NCBI GenBank assembly: GCA_011682565.1 | Contig: JAACEJ010000145.1 | Span: 1 to 7,672 of the forward strand | Direction of reading: 5' to 3' | Source of the DNA: Actinomycetota bacterium | Lineage (GTDB): Bacteria > Zhuqueibacterota > Zhuqueibacteria > Residuimicrobiales > Krinioviventaceae | Length of the DNA stretch: 7,672 nucleotides | Shown: positions 1-7,378 of the stretch, piece after piece | Position numbering within the stretch: position 1 is the first letter of the stretch | Layout: each line of letters begins with the position of its first letter | The notes under the pieces: model-generated | Database searches by the model: none | What the model was told of the DNA's origin: nothing | What the model saw: the letters and a program-made list of their open reading frames with translations, nothing else | Position numbers and translations under genes: made by a program

Positions 1-1
1 C

Positions 2-547
2 TCTCCTCTTTTTATCGTTTTCTTTATGATCAACAATTTTTGGTCGCTGCTTATTTGCATAGGATTATTCACGATCCTGGAAATAACAGATTTATTGGAC
101 GGCCGCATCGCCAGAAAATACGGCCAGATCACAGACTTTGGGAAATTGATGGATCCCTATGCGGACAGTATTGCAAGGTTCACAATATTTCTCAGCTTCC
201 TGAGCGCCGACCTTGCGCCGCTGTGGGTTATCGCCATCTTTTTTTATCGTGATGTTTTGGTTTCAGTCATTCGGGTTTTTTCTATTAAAGAGGGTGTTGT
301 TATTGCAGCTCGAAAGAGCGGCAAAACAAAGGCGTGGGTGCAAGCTTTGGGTATCTCGCTTGTGCTTATTCTCTTGCTGTTACAGAAAACAAATGTTTAC
401 ACCGATCCCTTGACGGTATTCCATGTTCAACTGACTGCGATCATTATTTTTCTCGCAGCACTTGTTACGCTTTGGTCGGCAGTTGATTATTGGAACGGGA
501 ACAAAGCCATTGTTTTGGATGCGATGCGGATGAAAAAAGTTTCCTGA
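2..547 (+). CDS. pgsA: CDP-alcohol phosphatidyltransferase, probably PgsA (5'-partial)
   Basis: This integral membrane enzyme probably transfers a phosphatidyl group from CDP-diacylglycerol to glycerol-3-phosphate, the committed step to phosphatidylglycerol. The reading frame is open to the left edge, so the true start lies outside the window. The ATG at 26 would leave only about 21 residues before the catalytic motif, against roughly 40 in typical PgsA, so I treat it as internal. The full CDP-alcohol phosphotransferase signature D-x2-DG-x2-AR-x8-G-x3-D-x3-D is present (D22 to D47, counting from the ATG at 26). It is followed by a PgsA-like YRDVLVSVIR segment and then by VVIAARKSGKTKAWVQ, which resembles the REI..R and GK.KT..Q blocks of bacterial PgsA. 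Several hydrophobic stretches fit membrane helices, and the C-terminus is basic. It is convergent with the men operon and functionally unrelated to it. A different CDP-alcohol substrate is possible, but the post-signature motifs favour glycerol-3-phosphate. Confidence 0.82.
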   Translation, partial: SPLFIVFFMINNFWSLLICIGLFTILEITDLLDGRIARKYGQITDFGKLMDPYADSIARFTIFLSFLSADLAPLWVIAIFFYRDVLVSVIRVFSIKEGVVIAARKSGKTKAWVQALGISLVLILLLLQKTNVYTDPLTVFHVQLTAIIIFLAALVTLWSAVDYWNGNKAIVLDAMRMKKVS

Positions 548-552
548 TCAAC

Positions 553-1644
553 TCAAAGGGTTTGAAGCACATTTCGATTAATCCGGAAGCTTTGGCGGGA
601 AATATCTTCTACCTTGATTTTTCCATAGCTGGCCGCGAACGGCTTTATGAGGACGTCATTTTTTAACCATTTGTAAGTGTCGAGTCCCATTGCGATTTGG
701 CCGGGAATGAAAGCAGCGGCCAGTTGAACCAAAACAGCAAGTCCCGCTCCCGAGTAAAAAGCGGAACTGAGAACCGGCATCAATCCGAGGTTTTTAGCTC
801 TCTCTACGAGTCGAACAGATTTTTCTATTCCGCCGAGAACGCCAGGTTTAATGATAAACGATTTTACCCCAAAGGGAATCTTTTTGTTTTCAAAATCAAA
901 CTGAAGGAGCGTTTCATCCATCGCAACCGGAATTTTTGTTTCCCGAAAAAATTCTTTCGTCTCGGAAAAGTCTTTTAACGGTTCTTCAATGTATTCAATT
1001 TTTTGATCGGCTATGGATTTGCCGAATTGAACAGCCTCTGTCAATGTCCACGCACGATTGGCGTCGAGACGAAGAGCTGTTTTATCGCCGATTATATCGC
1101 GTACCTTTTTCACAATTTGAATTTCCCGCCCCATATCTTTTGCACCGACTTTGAGTTTGATCGTTTGATAGCCTTCATCCACAAGTGTTTTCGCCGCTGT
1201 TAGAATTTCTTTTTCAGTTCCGGCAAGCAGCCCGTTGATGTACACTGTTTCCTGCGGAGAATGGCTAAGGAGACGGGACAATGATGTATTTTCTTCGGCC
1301 GAAAAAAGATTTAAAACGGCCATTTCTGTTCCAAAACGAACGGAAGGCGGCGGTGCCAGTGGAGCCAGCAATTCTTCAAATACGCCGCTTAATTTCCGGC
1401 ATTCGCGGGGGAACTGTATCTGTAAAATATGCTGCCTGTTCTTTTGCAGCCACAAAAGAACGTCGTGCACATTTTCTTTGTGCAGCCCCGGCAAGGGTGA
1501 GATTTCGCCGTATCCTGAATTCCCCCGATCGTCCGTTAAGCAAATCATCAACCCGGAACGTGTTGTCAGTTTAATATTTTTTAGCAGCAGAACCCGGATG
1601 AGGGGGAGTTCGAATTTATAAATTTTCAGGTCGGTCAGTTTCAT
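553..1644 (-). CDS. menC: o-Succinylbenzoate synthase MenC
   Basis: This enolase-superfamily enzyme dehydrates SHCHC to o-succinylbenzoate in the cytoplasm. It has 363 residues, a usual length. The expected active-site set is visible: the KLK pair K163 and K165 in TIKLKVG; metal ligands D194 in RLDANRAW, E220 in YIEEPL and D243 in AMDETL; and the distal lysine K266 in FIIKPGVLGG. The N-terminal capping domain includes SGYGEISPLPG at about residues 43 to 53. The start ATG overlaps the menA stop in an ATGA tetranucleotide, which suggests translational coupling; only a weak GGA lies upstream. It is the last gene of the operon, and its stop is 5 bp from the stop of the convergent pgsA-like gene. 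Enolase-family relatives such as N-acylamino acid racemases share these residues, so the assignment rests on both motifs and the men context. Confidence 0.95.
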   Translation of the reverse strand: MKLTDLKIYKFELPLIRVLLLKNIKLTTRSGLMICLTDDRGNSGYGEISPLPGLHKENVHDVLLWLQKNRQHILQIQFPRECRKLSGVFEELLAPLAPPPSVRFGTEMAVLNLFSAEENTSLSRLLSHSPQETVYINGLLAGTEKEILTAAKTLVDEGYQTIKLKVGAKDMGREIQIVKKVRDIIGDKTALRLDANRAWTLTEAVQFGKSIADQKIEYIEEPLKDFSETKEFFRETKIPVAMDETLLQFDFENKKIPFGVKSFIIKPGVLGGIEKSVRLVERAKNLGLMPVLSSAFYSGAGLAVLVQLAAAFIPGQIAMGLDTYKWLKNDVLIKPFAASYGKIKVEDISRQSFRINRNVLQTL

Positions 1645-2525
1645 AAAATCCAGCCAAGAGAAAATATGAGGCTGTAGAAAAATAATAGTTTTCCGGTCTG
1701 CGCCAGTACCTGGTTGAAAATTGCTCCGGGTTCATTCCGATAAATTATTTTGATTAAAGGCAGGGCAAAGAAAAAGACGATGGAAGAAGCCAGTGCATAA
1801 ATGTGCCGTGTTGTCAGAAAAAAAAGTATAACCGGAACGAGGCATGCAATGAACATGCTGAACAGATATTCCGCGCGCGCAAAGTTTTTACCCCAACGTA
1901 CGGCCAGCGTTTTCTTTCCTGCTTTCCGGTCGTTGTTTATGTCGCGCAAATTGTTGACCGTCAGGATGGCCATGGAAAAAAGGCCGGGTGCGATGCCGGC
2001 AATGATTACCAGCCGGTTTATTGCCAATGCCTGAACATAATATGTTCCCCCAACTGCAAGGAGGCCGAAAAAAATCAAAACAAAAACATCTCCTAGTCCA
2101 ATGTAGCCCAGGGGAAATGGCCCTGCCGTATAAAATATTCCGGCAAGAATGGAGAAAACACCAATCATCAGAATCGGCCATCCTCCGCGGAAAAGAAGAT
2201 AGACACCGGCCACTGCAGCCAGGGAATAGGCCAGGATAAAAGCCCATTTCATTTCCTGCGGGCGTACCAATCCGGCCTGGGTCGCGCGGGTCGGCCCGAG
2301 CCGTTCGCCCTCGTCCGCGCCTTTTATATAATCAAAGTAATCATTGGAAAAATTTGCGCCGATCTGGATCATCACAGCGGCGAATGCGGCCAGAAATGCG
2401 GATAGCCAATGCGCCTTGCCGTCGCCAAAAGCCATTGCCGTGCCAATAATAACAGGCGAGACCGCCGCCCACAGCGTTTTGGGCCGACTCGCTAAAATCC
2501 AGACTTTAAATTTGGAATCCGACAT
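1641..2525 (-). CDS. menA: 1,4-Dihydroxy-2-naphthoate polyprenyltransferase MenA
   Basis: This UbiA-superfamily membrane enzyme joins a polyprenyl chain to DHNA, with loss of CO2, giving demethylmenaquinone. It has 294 residues, typical for MenA. Both Asp-rich, Mg-diphosphate-binding motifs are present: NDYFDYIKGAD (N61, D62 and D65) and NNLRDINNDRKAGKKT (N192, D195 and D199). The N-terminal WILASRPKTLWAAVSPVIIG is also characteristic of MenA. About eight or nine hydrophobic segments span the rest. The start ATG has an AAGAGG ribosome-binding site 5 nt upstream. It is separated from menB by 85 bp, the widest gap in the operon, and its stop overlaps the menC start. Confidence 0.96.
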   Translation of the reverse strand: MSDSKFKVWILASRPKTLWAAVSPVIIGTAMAFGDGKAHWLSAFLAAFAAVMIQIGANFSNDYFDYIKGADEGERLGPTRATQAGLVRPQEMKWAFILAYSLAAVAGVYLLFRGGWPILMIGVFSILAGIFYTAGPFPLGYIGLGDVFVLIFFGLLAVGGTYYVQALAINRLVIIAGIAPGLFSMAILTVNNLRDINNDRKAGKKTLAVRWGKNFARAEYLFSMFIACLVPVILFFLTTRHIYALASSIVFFFALPLIKIIYRNEPGAIFNQVLAQTGKLLFFYSLIFSLGWIL

Positions 2526-2530
2526 TTTAA

Positions 2531-2536
2531 CCTCTT
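2531..2536 (-). promoter_or_regulatory. Ribosome binding site of menA
   Basis: The minus strand reads AAGAGG, 5 nt before the menA ATG. It supports the start at 2525 and lies in the only sizeable spacer of the operon (2526-2610). I see no convincing promoter or hairpin in that spacer. Confidence 0.6.
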
Positions 2537-2610
2537 GACAATATTCGTTTTTACCAGAACAGTAAATTTTTCATTCTTTTTGGAAACTCGATACTTTCGG
2601 CCTGTTCCCC

Positions 2611-3432
2611 TCACGGCTGTCTCGGGAATTTTCCAAAATCCGGTTTTCTTTTTTCCAGAAAAGAATTGCGTCCTTCCTGTGCTTCATCGGACATGTAAAA
2701 AAGCATTGTTGCGCAGCCGGCCAGTTCCTGCAATCCCGCCTGTCCGTCGCAATCAGCATTTAGCGCCGCTTTCAGGCAGCGAATGGCCGTGGGTGAGTTG
2801 GCGAGAATTTCCCGGCACCACTGCACAGTTTCTTCTTCCAGCTTTTCCAGCGGAACCACGGTGTTGATCAGTCCCATTTCCAGTGCCTGCTGTGCGTTGT
2901 ACTGGCGGCAAAGAAACCAGATTTCCCGTGCTTTTTTTTGACCGACGATGCGTGCCATGTAACTTGCGCCGTAACCGCCGTCGAAAGAACCGACTTTGGG
3001 GCCGGTTTGGCCGAAAACGGCATTGTCGGCAGCGATTGTTAAATCACACAAAAGATGCAGAACATGACCGCCGCCGATAGCATAACCGGCGACCATAGCG
3101 ATGACCGGTTTGGGTGATGTCCTGATCTGACGCTGAAAATCGAGAACATTCAGCCGGTTCACCCCTCCTTCGTCCTTATAGCCCGAATCACCGCGGACCT
3201 TTTGATCCCCGCCGGAGCAAAACGCCTTTTCACCTTCGCCGGTCAAAATGATGACGCCGATTTGAGGATCCTCGACAGCATCGGCAAAGGCTTTGGACAT
3301 TTCCGTTACAGTCAGAGGCCGAAAGGCATTGCGAACGTGGGGACGACTGATCGTGATTTTGGCCATTCCTTCGGCTTTATGATATTTTATATCTGTAAAT
3401 GCAGCGGATTCCTGCCAGTCAACGGTACTCAT
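2611..3432 (-). CDS. menB: 1,4-Dihydroxy-2-naphthoyl-CoA synthase MenB (type I)
   Basis: This crotonase-fold enzyme closes the second ring of OSB-CoA to form DHNA-CoA. It has 273 residues, and from about residue 25 onward it closely resembles E. coli MenB as I remember it, including RNAFRPLTV, FCSGGDQKVRGD, LNVLDFQRQIR and the C-terminal KRKPDFGKF. Oxyanion-hole glycines lie in SGGDQ (73-77) and GYAIGGGH (116-123). Q142-T143-G144 matches the bicarbonate-binding pocket of type I enzymes; type II enzymes such as the mycobacterial one have Asp at the Gly position. D151 in GSFDGGYG and Y246 in MLFYM are the conserved acidic and tyrosine residues. The start overlaps the menH 3' end by 14 bp and has a good GGAGAG site. 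The frame contains an A8 run at the QKK codons. Confidence 0.97.
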   Translation of the reverse strand: MSTVDWQESAAFTDIKYHKAEGMAKITISRPHVRNAFRPLTVTEMSKAFADAVEDPQIGVIILTGEGEKAFCSGGDQKVRGDSGYKDEGGVNRLNVLDFQRQIRTSPKPVIAMVAGYAIGGGHVLHLLCDLTIAADNAVFGQTGPKVGSFDGGYGASYMARIVGQKKAREIWFLCRQYNAQQALEMGLINTVVPLEKLEEETVQWCREILANSPTAIRCLKAALNADCDGQAGLQELAGCATMLFYMSDEAQEGRNSFLEKRKPDFGKFPRQP

Positions 3433-4225
3433 ATTTACTCTCCATTGCTAAAACTTCCTGTGAATAATTTTCCGGGTTTTCAAAATGAATATTATGCCCG
3501 CAATTTTCGATTATTTTGAGTTGTGCATTTTTAATTTTTTCCTTCATCCGGGAGCCAATGTCAATAAATTTCTTGTCGAGTCCACCGGCAAGAATGAGGG
3601 TGGGCATTTGCAATGTGTCCAATTTTTCCCACAATGACGGCTGCACTCCGCTGCCTGTGAACCGCAGCGAATTGGCCAGCCCTCTGGGATCATTTTGCAG
3701 ACGCAAGGAAAACATTTTTTGAAAACGCGGATCGCGTTTACAAGATGCAAAGAACGGCTGGTCATACCATTTTTGCAAAAAATTATTTAACGGCAAATGC
3801 TCCAATTCCAGCGCCAGCATTTCATCGTGTTTTCGACGGGTAGCGCGATCGGCCTCGGACGCCAACCCGGGCGAAGCGGACTCGAGCACGAGCAGGTCAA
3901 AACGATGCGGAAAATGCAGCGCCAGATAGAGCGCCAGTCGTCCGCCCATGGAATAGCCAACCAGGGCACATTTTTTCACTTGCTCGTGATCCAAAATGTT
4001 CAAAACGTGCTCTGCCGTTGAGGGCATTGAATAAAAATTGCCTTCGGATAAAAGATCCGTTTTGCCGTGTCCGGGCAAATCAACAGCCAGACAGCGAAAA
4101 TACTTGCCGAGCTTTTTGAATACCGTTTTCCAATCCGCAGTCGATCCCATAAAACCGTGCAGAAAGAGAGCAGGGTGCGCCTTCTTTTCTCCGTGCCATT
4201 CATAATGAAGGAAATTAGAATGCAT
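3419..4225 (-). CDS. menH: SHCHC synthase MenH, alpha/beta hydrolase fold
   Basis: MenH eliminates pyruvate from SEPHCHC to give SHCHC, using an alpha/beta hydrolase fold as a lyase. The catalytic triad is visible: S92 in the nucleophile elbow GYSMGGR, D217 in AGGLDKKF and H244 in NCGHNIHFENP. HGFMGS (23-28) carries the oxyanion loop. W153-Y154 in KWYDQPFFAS, R96 after the elbow and R175 match positions conserved in E. coli MenH, which argues for true MenH rather than a generic esterase. It has 268 residues, slightly longer than the E. coli protein. The gene begins 6 bp after the menD stop and overlaps menB by 14 bp. The GHNxHxENP signature further supports MenH. Confidence 0.93.
   Translation of the reverse strand: MHSNFLHYEWHGEKKAHPALFLHGFMGSTADWKTVFKKLGKYFRCLAVDLPGHGKTDLLSEGNFYSMPSTAEHVLNILDHEQVKKCALVGYSMGGRLALYLALHFPHRFDLLVLESASPGLASEADRATRRKHDEMLALELEHLPLNNFLQKWYDQPFFASCKRDPRFQKMFSLRLQNDPRGLANSLRFTGSGVQPSLWEKLDTLQMPTLILAGGLDKKFIDIGSRMKEKIKNAQLKIIENCGHNIHFENPENYSQEVLAMESKYEYR
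3438..3443 (-). promoter_or_regulatory. Ribosome binding site of menB, inside the end of menH
   Basis: GGAGAG lies 5 nt before the menB ATG and is embedded in the last codons of menH. It decides the menB start at 3432 and suggests that translation of the two genes is coupled. Confidence 0.7.
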
Positions 4226-4231
4226 TAAAAA

Positions 4232-5983
4232 TTACGTTCCTTTCAAAGCGGTCATAATTTGCTGTTGAAGGCGTTTGTGCAAATCGATGTTTTCATTTTT
4301 TAACGTCTGTACTTCAATGAGTGTTGTTCTCTCATTTTCAACGGCTTGCCGATAAATATGGGTGAAATCGTCTGTATTTTGTGGTGCAAACCAGGGTATT
4401 TTAAAAAGATCGGCAGCGTTTTTAAAATGGAGTTCGTGGGGCGTTGCAAAATAATCAAAGACATCTTTAAATTCTGCAACAGGCAGAAATGAAAAAATGC
4501 CGCCGCCCTGGTTGTTGATGAGAACGATGACCAGCGGCTGAGAGTTTTTTTGCAAAAGGGCAAGGGAATTGAGATCGTGCAAAAAGCTAAGATCGCCGAT
4601 AAGCAATGTCGTGGGACGTTCCAGTCCGGCGGCAAATCCCGCTGCGCCGGCAATGAGGCCGTCGATGCCGCTTGCACCGCGGTTTGTTCCCACGGGTACC
4701 CGGTTTCCGCCGGGATCGGCGTACATGTCCATGTCGCGAATCGGCATGCTGTTGCTGAGAAAAAGAGCATGATTTTTGGGAATGTTTTGAGAAATGATCC
4801 GCGCCACAGCAGGTTCAGAGATGTTTTTATCTTTATTGAGAAATGCTGCAACAATATTTTCAACGAGGCGGGATTTTTGCTCTGCCGGGGAATCGTCCTT
4901 TGGTTTTTCCGGCTTTTTTATTTGTTCTGAAACACGGTCGCAAAAAGCAGGAATGTCCGCTTCGATCCTGAGATCGACAAGATGCGACGGATCGTGGCGA
5001 AAGGGGTGATCCACAATGTGGATGTATTTCATTCCGGCGTTTGCTTCAGCGAATTGCAAAAAACGTTTTGAGGTCAGTTGCCCGCCGATATGCAAAATGA
5101 CATCCGGTTTGATTTCAGCTTTGAACTTTTCGGACAAGAGGAGTTGATCAAAATAATTAATATTCGCCGCGTTACCCAGGCGCAGGCCTGAAGCAATATC
5201 CGCAAAAACCGACCATCTCAGTTTTTGCGACAAGTTGAAAACAGCTTCACTCTCCTGCAAACTGTGGAGCCTGCCGACAACGAGCAGACCCCGTTCTGAT
5301 CTTTTCAATGTGGCAACGGTTTCATCCAGGGACTCGGCGTCCGGCATCGAGCGAGGCAATAAATATTTCGTATACGGTATGGCATTTTCGCGCCAGGTTT
5401 TCAGCCCCCCTAAATATTTTTCTCCGATAGATTGCAGCGAGGGAGCAAGCGGCTCTCTGAACATGAAATTGAGATGAACAGGCCCGACCGGTGAACGCAG
5501 CATCCTGTAAACCGCCTGATCGACGGTCGTCAAAACCATTTGCGGGGGAATCTTTTCATCGGGCGTCGGGAAATCAAATTGCCAGCGGAGATAATTTGCA
5601 AACATGCCGGGCTGGCGGATGGTTTGGTTGGCGCCGGTTTCGCGCAGTTCCGGTGGACGGTCTGCCGAGAGGACGAGGAGCGGCACGCCATCCATCGACG
5701 CTTCCACCACGGCCGGATAATAGTTGGCAACCGCGGTGCCGGAGGTAGCAATGACGGCAGCCGGCTTTCCGGTCGCACGTCCATAACCCAGAGCATGAAA
5801 TCCTGCGCCGCGCTCATCGATACAGATCAATTTCCGGACATTTGGATTTCGTGCAGCGGCAATCGTCAACGGCGTGGAGCGGGAACCCGGGGAAATGCAA
5901 AAATAGGTTACACCGTTTCTGACCAATTCCTCCACGAGCAACGATGCCCACAAAGCGTTCAAGTTTTCAGCATGAAGCATCAT
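4232..5983 (-). CDS. menD: SEPHCHC synthase MenD (ThDP-dependent)
   Basis: MenD decarboxylates 2-oxoglutarate and adds the succinic semialdehyde carbanion to isochorismate, forming SEPHCHC. It has 583 residues, close to the Bacillus enzyme. The N-terminal Pyr domain has ISPGSRSTPLT (30-40), in which S34 and R35 belong to the isochorismate-binding region, and E57 in DERGAGFHALG, the glutamate that activates ThDP. The C-terminal PP domain has the ThDP/Mg motif beginning GDLSFLHDLNS (G463, D464), and N490-N491 end the motif. SNSMPIRDMD (410-419) and TNRGASGIDG (433-442) are MenD hallmarks. A charged linker at about 354-372 separates the central and PP domains. The start ATG lies 17 bp inside menF with no clear Shine-Dalgarno sequence. 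A second ATG follows immediately, so the true start could be one codon later. Confidence 0.97.
   Translation of the reverse strand: MMLHAENLNALWASLLVEELVRNGVTYFCISPGSRSTPLTIAAARNPNVRKLICIDERGAGFHALGYGRATGKPAAVIATSGTAVANYYPAVVEASMDGVPLLVLSADRPPELRETGANQTIRQPGMFANYLRWQFDFPTPDEKIPPQMVLTTVDQAVYRMLRSPVGPVHLNFMFREPLAPSLQSIGEKYLGGLKTWRENAIPYTKYLLPRSMPDAESLDETVATLKRSERGLLVVGRLHSLQESEAVFNLSQKLRWSVFADIASGLRLGNAANINYFDQLLLSEKFKAEIKPDVILHIGGQLTSKRFLQFAEANAGMKYIHIVDHPFRHDPSHLVDLRIEADIPAFCDRVSEQIKKPEKPKDDSPAEQKSRLVENIVAAFLNKDKNISEPAVARIISQNIPKNHALFLSNSMPIRDMDMYADPGGNRVPVGTNRGASGIDGLIAGAAGFAAGLERPTTLLIGDLSFLHDLNSLALLQKNSQPLVIVLINNQGGGIFSFLPVAEFKDVFDYFATPHELHFKNAADLFKIPWFAPQNTDDFTHIYRQAVENERTTLIEVQTLKNENIDLHKRLQQQIMTALKGT
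4238..4243 (-). promoter_or_regulatory. Candidate ribosome binding site of menH, inside the end of menD
   Basis: AAAGGA lies about 12 nt before the menH ATG, within the last two sense codons of menD. The spacing is longer than ideal, so initiation may rely partly on ribosomes finishing menD. Confidence 0.45.
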
Positions 5984-7355
5984 CCGTTTTGAACAGTTTT
6001 GTAAAGTTTAAAATTTTATTTTCATTTTCTTCCCATTCTTTTTTGGGATTTGAACCTTGCACAATTCCCGATCCTGCGAACAAGGAAAGCGAGTTTCCGG
6101 AAACCAACGCAGATCGAATGGCCACGGCAAATTCGGAAGCTTTGTTGCCAACCCAGCCGACCGGTCCTGCATACCAGCCGCGATCGAAAGGTTCCATCTC
6201 GGCGATATAGCGCATAGATTCAGCGCGGGGAAAACCGCCCACGGCAGGTGTCGGGTGCAGCCGTGCTAATATTTCGCCATCGCTGACACCGTTGCTTAAA
6301 GGGCCATTGAAAAGCGTATGCAAATGCTGGACATTGGGCAGCTTGAACAATTGCTCTTTGGCGAGGATGCTGACGGAATCGCAAAAGGGCTCGATACTGG
6401 ACTTGACCATGTCACTGACCCAGCGATGTTCACGCAAATCTTTCTCGCTTTGCAAGAGTTCTGCACCAAGAATTTTATCCGAGGTTTTATCCTTGCCGCG
6501 CAAACGCGTACCGGCAACCGCTTCACTGAAAATATCGCTGTTGTCACGTCGGTAAAGTCTTTCCGGCGTGATGCCGAGAAAAGCAGAACGTGAATTCCTT
6601 TGAAAGCAGAATTGAAAACTGTGGGGGCTGGTTGTGGACAGAATTTTGAACAGCGAAACAGGATCGATGGATTGGGAAAATTGCAAAACCGATTTGCGCG
6701 CAAGGACAATTTTTTGCAAACCCTGATCCTTAAATAAATCCAGGGCACGAACCACATTGTTTTTCCATTCCTGCCAATCCGGAAAATCACGCCGCGATTT
6801 GCAGACAGGTAGTTCCTGCGAACTTTTATCCCGATTAAATTTCAAATTCCCTGTTTCTGATTGCAACTCTTTCAAAAAGCGTTGCGAATTTTCTTTTGAC
6901 GGAACAGTGAAATTGCAGGCAAACCAGGACTGAACCCCGTCGTGGAATATTTCAAATTTTGGGATAATGAAACGAAAAGTTGAGAATTGTTGCCACTCGG
7001 CAGACGGGGGTTGAGATGAGTCGAATCGTATCCCGCCGTAAAAACGAAGCTCGGGATGAGAATCATGCAAAACGTTTTGCATCTGCGCAAATAGTGCAGG
7101 AAAGGCAATCGAAAAGTCACCGGAAACATCATAAACGCTGCCCACGCCGGCCATGGCAAACCTGTGATCGCGTCCGCACCAGTATGTTTTAATTTCAGAA
7201 TTCTGCTGTTGCAGCCAGTCTAACAAATCAATCGTGTCAAGCGCTGTTTGGACGCGCCAAATATGACCTTGTCTGGAATAATTTTCTTCCCGCGAAAAAA
7301 AAGAATAAAATTGTTGTAATAGTTTTACGGATATTTGTTTATCGTTTTGCAGCAT
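5967..7355 (-). CDS. menF: Isochorismate synthase MenF
   Basis: This chorismate-utilising enzyme converts chorismate to isochorismate, the entry step of the pathway. It has 462 residues; the N-terminal third (about 1-190) is divergent, as is usual, and the C-terminal chorismate-binding domain is well conserved. K215 in LQKIVLAR is the general base, corresponding to E. coli MenF K190, and E278 in FSEAVAGT is the general acid, corresponding to E240. E309 in DLREHRWV and the acidic EWEENENK segment (440-447) supply the Mg2+ ligands. LHPTPAVGGFPR (366-377), DRGWYAGPVGWV and FAGSGIVQGSNP are further family blocks. An in-frame TAA lies 9 nt upstream of the ATG, so this start is forced. No Shine-Dalgarno sequence precedes it, only an AT-rich leader. 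The family includes EntC, TrpE and PabB; the lysine and the men context decide for MenF. Confidence 0.96.
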   Translation of the reverse strand: MLQNDKQISVKLLQQFYSFFSREENYSRQGHIWRVQTALDTIDLLDWLQQQNSEIKTYWCGRDHRFAMAGVGSVYDVSGDFSIAFPALFAQMQNVLHDSHPELRFYGGIRFDSSQPPSAEWQQFSTFRFIIPKFEIFHDGVQSWFACNFTVPSKENSQRFLKELQSETGNLKFNRDKSSQELPVCKSRRDFPDWQEWKNNVVRALDLFKDQGLQKIVLARKSVLQFSQSIDPVSLFKILSTTSPHSFQFCFQRNSRSAFLGITPERLYRRDNSDIFSEAVAGTRLRGKDKTSDKILGAELLQSEKDLREHRWVSDMVKSSIEPFCDSVSILAKEQLFKLPNVQHLHTLFNGPLSNGVSDGEILARLHPTPAVGGFPRAESMRYIAEMEPFDRGWYAGPVGWVGNKASEFAVAIRSALVSGNSLSLFAGSGIVQGSNPKKEWEENENKILNFTKLFKTDDASC

Positions 7356-7378
7356 AATTTTTTAACAGTATTAAAGAA

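Noticed and set aside
26..547. ATG at 26 as the true start of the pgsA-like gene
   Set aside because: The frame stays open to the window edge, there is no ribosome-binding site before this ATG, and starting here would remove about 20 residues including most of the first membrane segment.
537..554. Intrinsic terminator of the men operon
   Set aside because: The stem has only 5 bp with one G-U pair and is AT-rich. The T6 run that follows lies inside the pgsA-like coding region, so I mention it only as a candidate in the findings.
1235..1621. 128-codon plus-strand ORF opposite menC
   Set aside because: It is antisense to menC, whose active-site motifs are all in the minus frame, and it has low-complexity Ser/Arg/Cys content without recognisable domains.
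2535..2540. Perfect TTGACA (-35-like) on the plus strand
   Set aside because: No TATAAT-like hexamer follows at 16-18 nt, and any plus-strand transcript would run antisense into menB with no plus-strand gene to serve.
5540..5992. 150-codon plus-strand ORF opposite menD
   Set aside because: It lies entirely antisense to a well-conserved menD, its protein is Arg/Gly-rich and resembles no family I know, and no ribosome-binding site is evident. It is a shadow of menD codon usage.
583..6141. Short shared word GGAAGCTTT at about 583 and 6130
   Set aside because: Nine bases shared at two sites in 7.7 kb is expected by chance, and the flanks do not match.
7295..7302. T8 run in menF as a phase-variation switch
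   Set aside because: Menaquinone synthesis is housekeeping. The run is short, encodes ordinary Phe codons in a divergent N-terminal region, and there is no other sign of contingency-locus design.
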